Shown piece by piece: positions 32,487-44,352 of a DNA stretch of 64,000 nt. Numbering within the stretch: the first letter of the stretch is position 1; every line of letters starts with the position of its first letter. This DNA comes from Morinoia aosen. Taxonomy: Eukaryota > Arthropoda > Malacostraca > Amphipoda > Talitridae. Position numbers and translations under genes: made by a program. The stretch lies in the NCBI GenBank assembly GCA_030386875.1, contig CM059559.1, positions 7,065,177-7,129,176 of the forward strand, given 5' to 3'. A model generated the notes under the pieces. That model did no database searches. It was not told the origin of the DNA and saw only the letters and a program-made list of their open reading frames with translations.

Positions 32487-32671
32487 AGCGGCCCATTGAC
32501 GATCAATTTTATTGTCAGTATAATTGAAAATAATGAACTGTGACAATTTAATTGATCGTCTGTGGGCTTGATTGACGACCGCCAATTAATTGACTTAGTG
32601 GGCAAAAAATAAATTCATCAATATATTGAGGCAATGATATTGCCAATTAAATCGATCGAATATGGGCCGCT
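32487..32671. mobile_element. PIF/Harbinger-like MITE, 185 bp
   Basis: Ends are AGCGGCCCA and TGGGCCGCT, flanked by TAA on both sides (32484-32486 and 32672-32674), again a TWA target duplication. The left half (32487 to about 32576) corresponds to the whole 85-bp element at 13294 in inverted orientation but lacks its last bases. Another ~95 bp with related TCAAT/ATTGA blocks follows before the true right end. It is a longer or nested derivative of the same family. No protein-coding frame. Confidence 0.88.
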
Positions 32672-32804
32672 TAAGGAAGTACCAATCTCCTGGTCAATCT
32701 CAATAAAATCATCCCTACCAAGCCACCTGTATCACTGAATGATACAATTGCACAGCTAAACATGCAGCCAACTTGTAAACAACACTGTATGAAACATACT
32801 AACA
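32672..32804. other. Short spacer
   Basis: Nothing recognised. Confidence 0.4.
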
Positions 32805-33097
32805 ATTAATTTAAGAGGTTTTCTTTCTTGCAAGCAGGAAGGAATAATATGACATCACTATATCAAAACTACAAGACATTAATTTGAGAGGTTATCTTTC
32901 TTGCTGGCAGAAAAGAGTACTATAACAGCACTGTATCATAAATACAAGCCATTAATTTAGGAGGTTATTTTTCTTGCTGGCAGAAAAGAGTACTGGAACA
33001 GCACTGTATCATAAATACAAGCCATTAATTTAGGAGGTTATTTTTCTCCCAGTCAACAAAAGAGTACTGGAACAGTACTGTATCATACATACCAGTG
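32805..33097. repeat. 73-bp tandem repeat, 4 units
   Basis: Units start at 32805, 32878, 32951 and 33024 with ATTAATTTA(A/G)GAGGTT. They share CTTGCTGGCAGAAAAGAGTA and ACAGCACTGTATCATAAATA. Units 2 and 3 are nearly identical, and 1 and 4 are more diverged, the usual pattern of an array with homogenised centre. Confidence 0.93.
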
Positions 33098-33419
33098 ATT
33101 AATAAGAAAACTATCGTCGTCTCTGGCAGAATAGGGAGTGCTCAAATCGCAGAGATCTCTTGATTGCCATGAAATGGCAATGTCGATTCAATCAGCAAAT
33201 ATCCAAAGGGATTCACCGATCGTTACCGTTACCATTGGCAACGATCGGTCCATTGCGCGTCATCTTTGCAGCTATGGGCCTGTGTTTGGCTTCCAGTATT
33301 GTATTGCTTCGCTCAACATTTACTGCTCAACATTTAGCGGGGCGTACGGGCACGAAATTCTAAGAGATTTAGATACCACATGGCTGAGAGCCTGCGATGG
33401 TCATTAAATTCCTCTAGAG
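33098..33419. other. Intergenic DNA
   Basis: An 89-codon frame (33138-33407) and a 67-codon frame overlap here without recognised domains. The region runs into the target duplication of the hAT-like element. Confidence 0.45.
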
Positions 33420-33681
33420 CAGGGCTTCTCATTTTAATATTTTAACATGTTAAAATGTTAATACCGGGTTTTAACATTTTAACCCGGTTTTAACCCATTT
33501 AACATACTCCATAAGTTAAAATGTACAATATATATTTACGTACAACCACGTAGGTATAAATAATTATTGATCATTAGGTGTATTTTTAAAGTTTTTTAAG
33601 CCTTTAACGGTGCTGGGCGTACATGAAGATACACCACTAAGCTAAGGGGGTACACGACAATTGAAAGCTTGAAAAGCCCTG
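33420..33681. mobile_element. hAT-like MITE, 262 bp
   Basis: Begins CAGGGCTTCTCA and ends TGAAAAGCCCTG (inverse, one mismatch). Both sides are flanked by the 8-bp sequence CTCTAGAG (33412-33419 and 33682-33689). CAGGG termini and an 8-bp duplication fitting nTnnnnAn are diagnostic of the hAT superfamily. The left interior (33430-33510) consists of nested palindromes of TTTTAACATTTTAAC and CCGGGTT/AACCCGG. No transposase, so it is a non-autonomous copy. Confidence 0.93.
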
Positions 33682-34340
33682 CTCTAGAGCGAGGCATTTT
33701 CTCACACTGTGAACACTGCAGTTTTAATCTCAAGTTCGCTAATGAAACAAAAATCACCCTCAAACTTGCGAGTTCATTTTAAACGCAGTTTGATGACGGC
33801 GGGTTGGTGGAACCTGTTCTGGAATTAATTGCTCGCTGAGTACTTGTGTAAGCCGCTCAGGCCCACGACTCTTTATTGTTACTTGCAGGTTGTTCGGAAC
33901 TTGTTTTCCCAGAGTAGATAGATGACCTGGAGGGTAGATGAGGCAGCAATCCTGCCTGAGCTGCATTTTGATCCGGTCTACGGGAGGTTTGGAATGTGGC
34001 AACGGGCTGACTTGAGGCCTTCACGTCCGTGGGGCAGCGTGAGGTGCACGCAGCACTGCAGCTCCTCGCAGCACTGCAGCACTGCAGCTGTGCAGCACTG
34101 CAGTTGCACGCAGCACTGCAGCTGTGCAGCACTGTAAAAACGATTGCTGAAAAAACGATTGCTGGCTTAGTTATACTTACCTGCATAAATCAATAATTAA
34201 TTCCATGACTTTTAAAACGTGTGACCTGGATAGCAATTGTCAGCTGGACCTCTCAGCTGTGCCACACACGCGGGCCATACTAAATCAGAGCTTTCTTAAT
34301 ATTTATAAAATAAAAATCATAATGCTCGTAGTAATATAAA
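33682..34340. other. Intergenic with CTGCAG-rich tract
   Basis: No gene recognised. 34047-34135 is a tract of GCAGCACTGCAGC-type short repeats. Confidence 0.5.
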
Positions 34341-34630
34341 CTGAGATTTTATTGGGGTGGAAACCTCAAGTGGTATTTTATTGGGTTGTAAATCCCATAT
34401 AATATTTCATTGGGGGTAGAAATCCCAAGTGATATTTTATTGGGGGTAGACATTCCAAATGATATTTTATGGGGGTAGAAATCCGTAAAGATATTTTATC
34501 GGTGCAGAAATCCCAAGTGATACTTTTTTTGGGTGGAAATTCCAAACGTTATTTAATGTGGGTATAAATCCTTAATGCTATTTGATTGCGATTGAGATCC
34601 CAAAGCATATTTCATAAGGGGGGAAATCTC
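34341..34630. repeat. 36-bp degenerate tandem repeat, about 8 units
   Basis: Units of GATATTTTATTGGGGGTAGA followed by AATCCCAAGT, with many substitutions. The distal units (34500-34630) are the most diverged. Confidence 0.92.
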
Positions 34631-34820
34631 AAGCAGCAAACTTTGCGTACTTTTCTCTCAGGGCATTAAATGATAAAGGCTTTGGAAAGTTCGATGAGAG
34701 ATGGAGAAAGTTTGTATTTTTGTTTCTGAGGAAGTTTTTGAGCCGCAGGGTAAACTGGCTCTCAGGGCCGCAAGTTTGGTGGCTTGGTATTGAATTAATT
34801 CACGCCATCGGAGCGTTGCT
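34631..34820. other. Short spacer before 14-bp array
   Basis: Nothing recognised. Confidence 0.4.
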
Positions 34821-37282
34821 GGTGGACTTACGTTAGTGGACTTACGTTAGTGGACTTACGTTAGTGGACTTACGTTAGTGGACTTATGTTGGTGGACTTA
34901 CGTTAGTGGACTTACGTTAGTGGACTTACGTTAGTGGACTTACGTTAGTGGACTTACGTTAGTGGACTTATGTTGGTGGACTTACGTTAGTGGACTTACG
35001 TTAGTGGACTTACGTTAGTGGACTTACGTTAGTGGACTTACGTTAGTGGACTTATGTTAGTGGACTTATGTTGGTGGACTTACGTTAGTGGACTTACGTT
35101 AGTGGACTTACGTTAGTGGACTTACGTTAGTGGACTTACGTTAGTGGACTTACGTTAGTGGACTTACGTTAGTGGACTTACGTTAGTGGACTTACGTTAG
35201 TGGACTTACGTTAGTGGACTTATGTTAGTGGACTTATGTTGGTGGACTTACGTTAGTGGACTTACGTTAGTGGACTTACGTTAGTGGACTTACGTTAGTG
35301 GACTTACGTTAGTGGACTTACGTTAGTGGACTTACGTTAGTGGACTTACGTTAGTGGACTTATGTTAGTGGACTTATGTTGGTGGACTTACGTTAGTGGA
35401 CTTACGTTAGTGGACTTACGTTAGTGGACTTATGTTAGTGGACTTATGTTAGTGGACTTACGTTAGTGGACTTACGTTAGTGGACTTACGTTAGTGGACT
35501 TACGTTAGTGGACTTATGTTAGTGGACTTATGTTGGTGGACTTACGTTAGTGGACTTACGTTATTGGACTTACGTTAGTGGACTTATGTTAGTGGACTTA
35601 TGTTGGTGGACTTACGTTAGTGGACTTATGTTAGTGGACTTATGTTGGTGGACTTACGTTAGTGGACCTACGTTAGTGGACTTATGTTGGTGGACTTATG
35701 TTGGTGGACTTACGTTAGTGGACTTACGTTATTGGACTTACGTTAGTGGACTTATGTTAGTGGACTTATGTTGGTGGACTTATGTTAGTGGACTTACGTT
35801 AGTGGACTTATGTTGGTGGACTTATGTTGGTGGACTTACGTTAGTGGACTTACGTTAGTGGACTTACGTTAGTGGACTTATGTTAGTGGACTTATGTTGG
35901 TGGACTTACGTTAGTGGACTTACGTTAGTGGACTTATGTTAGTGGACTTACGTTAGTGGACTTACGTTAGTGGACTTACGTTAGTGGACTTATGTTAGTG
36001 GACTTACGTTAGTGGACTTACGTTAGTGGACTTACGTTAGTGGACTTATGTTAGTGGACTTATGTTGGTGGACTTATGTTGGTGGACTTATGTTGGTGGA
36101 CTTATGTTGGTGGACTTATGTTGGTGGACTTATGTTGGTGGACTTACGTTAGTGGACTTACGTTAGTGGACTTATGTTAGTGGACTTACGTTAGTGGACT
36201 TATGTTGGTGGACTTATGTTGGTGGACTTATGTTGGTGGACTTATGTTGGTGGACTTATGTTGGTGGACTTATGTTGGTGGACTTATGTTGGTGGACTTA
36301 TGTTGGTGGACTTACGTTAGTGGACTTACGTTAGTGGACTTATGTTAGTGGACTTATGTTGGTGGACTTATGTTGGTGGACTTACGTTAGTGGACTTACG
36401 TTATTGGACTTACGTTAGTGGACTTATGTTGGTGGACTTACGTTAGTGGACTTACGTTAGTGGACTTATGTTGGTGGACTTATGTTGGTGGACTTACGTT
36501 AGTGGACTTACGTTAGTGTACTTACGTTAGTGGACTTACGTTAGTGGACTCACGTTAGTGGACTTACGTTATTGGACTTACGTTAGTGGACTTACGTTAG
36601 TGGACTTACGTTAGTGTACTTACGTTAGTGGACTTACGTTAGTGGACTCACGTTAGTGGACTTACGTTAGTGGACTTACGTTAGTGGACTTATGTTAGTG
36701 GACTTACGTTATTGGACTTACGTTAGTGGACTTACGTTAGTGGACTTACGTTAGTGGACTTATGTTAGTGGACTTACGTTATTGGACTTACGTTAGTGGA
36801 CTTACGTTAGTGGACTTACGTTAGTGGACTTATGTTAGTGGACTTATGTTAGTGGACTTACGTTAGTGGACTTACGTTAGTGGACTTACGTTAGTGTACT
36901 TACGTTAGTGGACTTACGTTAGTGGACTTATGTTAGTGGACTTACGTTATTGGACTTACGTTAGTGGACTTACGTTAGTGGACTTACGTTAGTGGACTTA
37001 TGTTAGTGGACTTATGTTAGTGGACTTACGTTAGTGGACTTACGTTAGTGGACTTACGTTAGTGGACTTACGTTAGTGGACTTATGTTAGTGGACTTATG
37101 TTAGTGGACTTACGTTAGTGGACTTACGTTAGTGGACTTACGTTAGTGTACTTACGTTAGTGGACTTACGTTAGTGGACTCACGTTAGTGGACTTACGTT
37201 ATTGGACTTACGTTAGTGGACTTACGTTAGTGGACTTACGTTAGTGGACTTACGTTAGTGGACTTATGTTAGTGGACTTACG
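34821..37282. repeat. 14-bp minisatellite, about 175 units
   Basis: 2.46 kb of tandem CTTACGTTAGTGGA units. Length is strictly conserved, and only a few base positions vary: CGTT/TGTT, TAGT/TGGT, TATT, GTGTACT, and CTCACG in place of CTTACG. Rare variants recur in blocks at multiples of 14 bp, showing higher-order amplification. The region is largely stop-rich in translation; the one 102-codon frame (35550-35858) occurs where TGTTGG variants remove stops. Not coding. Confidence 0.98.
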
Positions 37283-37433
37283 ACGACGTACATTAATTAA
37301 AAAATCCTACCTTCTAAATACACCAGCGCGGGTAGGCGCATAGTGGAAACCGGTGGTGGTTGCGTTGAAATTTATTGCTTCTTTCTTAAGTAAGTGCCAT
37401 GGAGCTGATTCGAATGAATGGAAGTTAGTTCCT
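37283..37433. other. Short spacer
   Basis: Nothing recognised. Confidence 0.4.
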
Positions 37434-37630
37434 GTATGGAATTCCTAAATGAAATTCCAAAATGGAATTCCTAAATGGAATTCCAAAGTGAAATTCCTGT
37501 ATGTAATTCCTAAATGAAATTCCTAAATGGGATTCTTAAATGGAATTCCTGTATGGAGTTCTCAAATCAAATTCCTATAGGTAATTCGTGTATGGAATTC
37601 CTAAATAAAATTCCTGTATGGAATTCCGAT
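37434..37630. repeat. Short GGAATTCCTAAAT repeat
   Basis: About eleven imperfect units of 17-19 bp of GGAATTCCTAAATG type, rich in the palindrome GGAATTCC. Confidence 0.9.
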
Positions 37631-38305
37631 ATAGAAGTAAATTCTTATCATGATCACCAGTTGTCGTTAAGTTAAAGTTACGCACAAGCATACAAAATAT
37701 AAAAAATTCACTTGTAATTTTACAGCGCGAAAATGTATCAGAAATAATAGGAGTGTTTAGGTCTTGAAGCTTATTCAGATGAGCTTAAACGTCTGTACGA
37801 AGCACGCTAACAATTTAACCATAACAAATTTCTTAAAAACATTGCATAAAGGCATGCCATAGCACACTTTTTTGTATTTAAACTCGTTGCACGAATGTAT
37901 ACTATGACAAAAAAAAATTCACATTTAAAATCTTAGTACGAAAGCAATGCATTCGTGCGAGGTTCAAACATAAAGCCTGTGTTTTAAAGCAAGGTATAGA
38001 GTTTCAAAGCTATGCAGTATATCACAGTTTAAGATGCAGCGATAAGTAGCAGGCTGCATCTGCTCGTAGAGAGGCCAACATTCCAGACAAAATGTGAGCG
38101 CATGATAACTCAGCAAACCTGAACGGCTGAAGGGTCTTATTCGTTGGATCTCAATTCGTTTGATGTGTGTGTCTCACTGATATTCATTTGCTGATTACGA
38201 TCTTGAGGTTTGAGAGTTATCATGCGATCTATGAACAGTAGCCACCTTTGCATCACTTGAATTTCGCTCTTAAATTAAACTCGTGATGACCTGAATGTTT
38301 TGGAG
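37631..38305. other. Intergenic, nothing recognised
   Basis: No gene, RNA or clear repeat. Confidence 0.5.
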
Positions 38306-38718
38306 CTGAGGAACAGGGTTATGGAGCTGAGTAACAGGGTTATGGAGTTGAGTAACAGAGTTATGGAGTTGAGCAACAGGGTTATGGAGTTGAACAACAG
38401 GGTTATGGAGTTGAGTAACAGGGTTATGGAGTTGAACAACAGGGTTATGGAGTTGAGTGGCAGGGTTATGGAGTTTAGCAACAGGGTTATGGAGTTGAGC
38501 AACAGGGTTATGAAGTTGAGCAACAGGGGTATGGAGTTGAGCAACAGGGTTATGAAGTTGAGCAACAGGGTTATGGAGTTTAGCAACAGGGTTATGGAGT
38601 TGAGCAACAGGGTTATGAAGTTGAGCAACAGGGTTATGGAGTTGAGTGGCAGGGTTATGGAGTTGAGCAACAGGGCTATGGAGTTGAGTAACAGGGTTAT
38701 GGAGTTGAGTAACAGCGC
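38306..38718. repeat. 21-bp minisatellite, about 20 units
   Basis: Tandem GAGTTGAGCAACAGGGTTAT plus G units with point variants. The period is a multiple of 3, so open frames appear on both strands (MELSNRV-type repeats on +, LLNSITL-type on -). Neither is a credible gene. Confidence 0.96.
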
Positions 38719-41004
38719 GAATGCAAAGCTATATTCACTGAGCTATGGATAGGTGGTAGTGAGGGTAGTAGGTAGGTTGGTAATGATGTGGTTACATTGA
38801 AGGCTTAGGCCAGGTAAATTGTATGTTATTATACTGAGTAATAAATTATAAGGAATGTTAGTAAAAGTCTTACAAATGCATTCATGAATTCCATCACGAC
38901 ACTAAATTGCGGAACTAAGAAAGTGAAAAAAATAACCAAGAGATGATATCAATTTCGAACCATTTAAAAAAAACAAGGTACAAAAACACGATTTCAATCC
39001 AACTCCGCCTATATGAATACGATATCTCACAAGGTGTAGGCAGGACGATCTCTCACTTCCTACGACAAGTGAAACACTTCCACTCTAACACTTCACTTCA
39101 CTTTTATAGTGAAAATATTAAAAAAAATTCTGACGCAAGTAATTCTCACGAGCATGGCTTTTTTTGCGTCTTTCACATTATTTTGAAATTTTTTGCTTTG
39201 GCAACGTAATTCGTCCTTAGGACTTGGCCAAGCTGGATAATTTTTACATTAAAGGTAATGCAATTCTGTTGAATGTTCGCATTAGCAAACTATGAAAGCA
39301 TTTCCCCGGCATTTCGGTTCATTTTGTGTAGGACAAAAAGTGCATCCTGACTCATGAATATCTAACGAAGGGGTACGTCAAGGCCAAGCATGAGCCTGAT
39401 AAATCAACCGCCAGTTTGACAAATCACCTCCTTATATCAATGTCCTGATTTTATAAAGCATTCCAGACTATTTTACTATGTACAAAGACCCTGGGGTTGA
39501 CAATTGTTTAATTTTTGAAGCAATGACCTGCTCGTTCTGCTCATCACATTGGGGGGCAGTGAGGAGCTTGTCTTTTGAAGTCATTTCTTCGTAAAGTCAT
39601 AAATGTGATTTAAAGCGTCGTAAATCTAATACGTGGTTCCTCCCCCTTTCCTCTCTGTCCTCCACCCTCTTTGCAAAAGGGGGCACCCACAATCAGAAGC
39701 ACTCGCAGACTTGTCAGATCCAGCCTGATTATCTCTCTAATTAAAGAACCAGCTGCACTGCTGAGGCTGAGAATTTTTTATCAAGTCTTAGGTGGATTAA
39801 ATTTACTGGCGAAAAAGTGTAGGGGCTGCTCAGCAGTAAGAAACGTGGGCCATTTTTCACTCTTGGATATCCTGGTGCAGTTTGTGTCAAAAGCTTTGGT
39901 CAGAGGTTTTTTAATGTTTTTTTTTATATTCACGCGTTCATACTTCTTTTTATACTTCTTTCGTGTATACTTCTTTCGTATACTTCTTTCGTATATAACG
40001 CGCATAGATATCAAAAACACATACCGTCTAGTTTTATTAACTACATCGGGCCCATCTTTTTTCATTGGGTGTCGCATTCTTCACTCGCGTGTGTGACGAA
40101 AAAGTCGAAAAATAATCCATATAAAAAAAATCATTCGGTAAAGGCGGAGGAGGCATTCCAAAAATACGAGGGCTTCCATAGACAGGAAATATAAAAGTCC
40201 AACATGGCCAAGAATTATAAAACTCGGAATAAAAGCTCAGGCCTTACCTGTAAGATTGATTGTTATCAGGCCTGAGTGTTTGCAATCAGACGTCAGGTTG
40301 GACAGATGGAAGACTGAGGATCTCAAGCCATAAAATACGATGTGATGCGCTGGTAGATTGGATACCTCCTGCAATGATATAAGTCGTGTACAGCGGAGGT
40401 TTTAGCATACTGATTTGGGCGATACTGAGTTATGTTCAAGTTAGACATGCTCATTAGCTAAAAGGTTTGAGGAATTAATGCTGTCGAATAGTATTCCAGT
40501 AATTTTGTTTAATTCTATTGATTTCATTTTCATATTAATTTAATTAATAGTATTTCAATACTATTTAAAATCATTAGCATTGAATAAAATTATCGCTCGA
40601 ATCTTCCCCATGCTACAGAACCTGAGGCAAAGATATAACTCCGATTATTATCAAGGTGGATACGTAGCTCACTTTTATCATCATTGTCATTTAAAATAGC
40701 TATGGTTAAAAATAAAGCGGAGTGTCAAATATCATAACCATTAATTCCTCAACGGATTTCATCCAGGCTCATAATAAACTTGTGAGAAAGGAATTACGTG
40801 AGCGAATCAACTACCAATTTAAGAGAGTTTCATCAAGAGATGAAACTCCCTTCGTTCTTCTATTCAATCCAGGCTACTCAAAATTCTGAGTATCAGTTTC
40901 TGAAGGAACGACTTAAATATGCTCACTTTCTTCGACTGCTCCAGTTTTGTATTAGGATAACATTTGATTGAATTTCATTCCATACGAATAAATTACAACT
41001 ATAT
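38719..41004. other. Intergenic DNA, nothing recognised
   Basis: A 141-codon frame (39671-40096) and its antisense counterpart are hydrophobic or AT-driven with no recognised domain. A small TATACTTCTTTCG repeat lies at about 39945-39998. Confidence 0.45.
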
Positions 41005-41217
41005 AGTCCACCACCCTTTATTTGAAATAAAAAAGAGGGCGAAATGAGAGAAAGGCCGTAAGAAATTGAAAAAAAAATCTCTCAAGAGTTGATGAGGCCG
41101 CGTGAACACGGCCCGTCAAAATATACAGGGCTGGAGCTTGTATCACAGATACGCTCATCACACACTGCAGGCTGGCTTCGGACAGACGGACACACGCCGC
41201 TCAATTATAGTATAGAT
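41005..41217 (+). repeat. Structured interspersed repeat, copy 2
   Basis: Closely matches 6639-6866 and ends in ATTATAGTATAGATT. The TTGATGAGGCCGCGTGAAC plus CACGGCC hairpin, the GTATCACAGATAC hairpin and the CTCATCA complement of TGATGAG are all unchanged. The surrounding sequence has substitutions and a shortened GACGGAC tract. It lacks the 121-bp tandem extension of copy 1. Confidence 0.8.
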
Positions 41218-42058
41218 TGTTTGAAAAGCAGAAGCTAACTTTTGGTCAGAAAGTAGTGCTCGGGTGCACGTTTTACTGGGTGGTACTGGAGACAACAACC
41301 AAACAAGCAGGTAAGCAAGCGACCAATCAAGAAAGCTCGCCGTAAAAAATATATAACAAGAAAGTGAGCATTGTTTCAGGTCATGTAAACTGAAACACTT
41401 CTTTCGACTTATCGCAATTAAAAAAGTTATAAAAAAATGTGACGTGATACGATGTTACATTAACGATCAAAAAATGACGATCGTCAAAAAAATGTGCCTT
41501 AAAATATTACTTGTCGTAGATTGAATGAGCAGTACATTAAATTACGAAAACCATCTGAGCTCACTGTTCATTGAAAGCTGTAATTCTTCACTAGCGTATT
41601 TCTTGCTCAATGTACTTCAATGTGACGATCGAACCAAAACGAACCAAAACAAAATATGCGAACCAAAACTTGCACTGCGTACAGTGTGTGAGAATGAAAA
41701 GTTCCAGTACACCGAGTAACTCCGGACTATGTTGGCCATTAAAAAAAATTTCATATCAACCAGCGGTCAAAACGTGGAAAATATAGATAAGGAGAATTTC
41801 AGTTACCGCTATAGTCTGCGACGACGAAATGTCTTAACAGCTAACTATAAAATGTAATAAAATATAATTAGTCTCCCAGGGAGGCAGCGCGTCAGGAGGC
41901 TGTTTTGTTCTGCCGACCAAATCTTCTAACAAATTGTTTGCTGGTCACTAAAGCTACCTGAAGGTCATTCTATCTTAATCTTGGTATATGGATGAAAAGT
42001 TTTACTCTTATGGTTATGTATGGTTTAAATGTTATGCATAAGGTTTACAGCTTAACTT
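41218..42058. other. Intergenic, nothing recognised
   Basis: No gene or clear repeat. A local GAACCAAAAC triplication occurs at 41631-41668. Confidence 0.45.
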
Positions 42059-42582
42059 GTTTTACTGCTCAAAGTGAGCATTCTACTGCTTATAGGAAGC
42101 GTTTTACGGCTCAAAGTAAGCATTCTACTGCTTACAGGAAGCGTTTTACTGCTCAAAGTGAGCATTCTACTGCTTACAGGAAGCGTTTTAAGGCTCAAAG
42201 TGAGCATTCTACTGCTTACAGGAAGCGTTTTACTGCTCAAAGTGAGCATTCTACTGCTTATAGGAAGCGTTTTACGGCTCAAAGTAAGCATTCTACTGCT
42301 TATAGGAAGCGTTTTACGGCTCAAAGTGAGCATTCTACTGCTTATAGGAAGCGTTTTACGGCTCAAAGTGAACATTCTACTGCTTACAGGAAGCGTTTTA
42401 CGGCTCAAAGTAAGCATTCTACTGCTTATAGGAAGCGTTTTACGGCTCAAAGTAAGCATTCTACTGCTTACAGGAAGCGTTTTACGACTCAAAGTGAGCA
42501 TTCTACTGCTTACAGGAAGCGTTTTACGGCTCAAAGTAAGCATTCTACTGCTTATAGGAAGCGTTTTACTGCTCAAAGTAAG
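42059..42582. repeat. 42-bp minisatellite, about 12.5 units
   Basis: Tandem 42-bp units containing CATTCTACTGCTTATAGGAA, GCGTTTTACGG and CTCAAAGTGAG. Point variants include TATAGG/TACAGG, GTGAG/GTAAG and ACGG/ACTG. The period is a multiple of 3 and long frames open in three registers across both strands (up to 201 codons), so coding is not supported. Confidence 0.96.
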
Positions 42583-44019
42583 CCTTTTACTATCTGAAGT
42601 TAGAATCTTACTGCTTGAACCTATAGTTCTACTGCTTAACGCATTTCTTTTACTTTTAAATTAACACCAGCGATTTACTGTTAATCGCGAGCGTTTTGCT
42701 GCTCAACGATAAACGTTTACGTTTTACAGATGAAAACGAGCGTTGAAAGTCCTAATTCGGAATGTTATAGTAGAAGAAAAATTTTATGTTAATAAACGTT
42801 TTTGATAAGTTTTTGACCTGTGATACCCTAACTGGACGACCCTTCCTGATGTTACTAATATAAAAACATGAAGACGATATTAGCTTTACTTTTAGCCTCT
42901 ATTTGCAAAATATTTTGCTCGTATCATATAATTCTAAAAGTCGGAAATAATTGCAGAATATTGAAGTTCAGGATGAACTTAATGCATGGTGCGTCCTAAC
43001 GATGTGCAGACTTTTCAACTCATTCAAAATATCCAAATAAAACTTCTGTCTACATCCTGAGGCATCGATTTTTTTTCAAAAATCTTACACTCGAAACAAG
43101 TGGCAAGTCGGCAGCATCACTAAACAACTTGACTGATGGCACTGACCACACTACCGACCACAGTCAAAGTACATTCGTCGTACAAAGATTGATGCGCAGG
43201 AGGTGTTTTCTCATTGTCGCTGTGAGGTTATATATATACATATCGAGGCCTTCCACTCCTCAATCTTATTCAAGGCTAGGTCAACCTTTTGGACCTCTTA
43301 GTTCAGTCACACTATGTAATTCATTTGCTGTGAAGGTTTCCTAGATGAGTGAGAAAAATTTAGAGCAGGACTTCTTCCACAAAACTTCCTTTTATAGGAA
43401 GATTTGCTAGAAGATTTGCTTTGTGTGAAGATTTACCAGATGAGTGGGATAAATGTAGAGCAACTTTACATTTTAGAATAACAAAGCATTGAATCCATTT
43501 TTTTATTTTCACAAAATTAATTTTCAATAGGTGCCCAATTTACTTGCTTTATCTCACAGTATGTAAGGCCCAATCACACTCCGTGATGTATTCTCATTCG
43601 GTTTGTAGCTCACTGTTCATTGCGAGTTATAATTCTTCTTTTGCTTGTATCTTGCTCATCCAGTAAAGGACGACATAGACGAAGGCTAGCACAGAGGTAT
43701 TTTATTCACATAATTCTTTATAGAGGATGAGTCGCATACAAAACTAGAAGGCAATTGTAACTGTTTTTTGAGCTGTTACACTGTGGGTGCAGCCGACTCT
43801 TATACAAGCAGGAGTGCCAGCTACTGACAGCTTCCGGCTCAGAAATGTTTTCTTTTTATCTTATAGTTGACATTAGCGATGAATAGATACCAACAATGGG
43901 TGAGCTATCAATGAGAGACTTATTGTAGTATACGTCCATCACAACGAAGGGTCAACAACAGCCGATACTCCGCTAATAATGTGGGGTTCGTAGAAACGCG
44001 AGGTGGTCTGTGTAGTAAT
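42583..44019. other. Intergenic DNA
   Basis: No gene recognised. GATTTGC/GATGAGTG-type short duplications occur around 43345-43465. Confidence 0.45.
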
Positions 44020-44352
44020 GATGCGCAAGTTTATGCAGCAGTCATGCTTTAAAACTTGCGTGAATATGTAAAAAACGATGCGTAATCTTATGCAGCAGCC
44101 ATGCTTTAAAACTTGCGTGAATATGTAAAAAACTATGCGTAATCTTATGCAACAGTCATGCTTTACAACTTGCGTGAATACGCAAATAACGCTGCGTAAG
44201 CTTATGCAGCAGTCATGCTTTATAATTTACGAAAATACGTAATTAACGACGCTTAAGTTAATGCAGCAGTTATGCATTACAACTTGCGGGAATATGAAAA
44301 ATAACGCTCCGTAAGCTTATGCAGCAGTAATGCCTTATAGCTGTTCGTGATT
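44020..44352. repeat. 57-bp tandem repeat, about 5.8 units
   Basis: Units start at 44020, 44077, 44134, 44191, 44248 and 44305. They share TATGCAGCAGTCATGCTTTA and ACTTGCGTGAATA. Divergence increases from left to right. Confidence 0.94.

Noticed and set aside
39671..40096. 141-codon frame with hydrophobic segments
   Set aside because: AT-driven Phe/Tyr/Leu-rich translation overlapping a TATACTTCTTTCG repeat, with an equally long antisense frame and no family resemblance.
41992..42664. Frames of 174-201 codons with 14-residue repeats
   Set aside because: Explained by the 42-bp minisatellite. Open frames exist in several registers and on the opposite strand.
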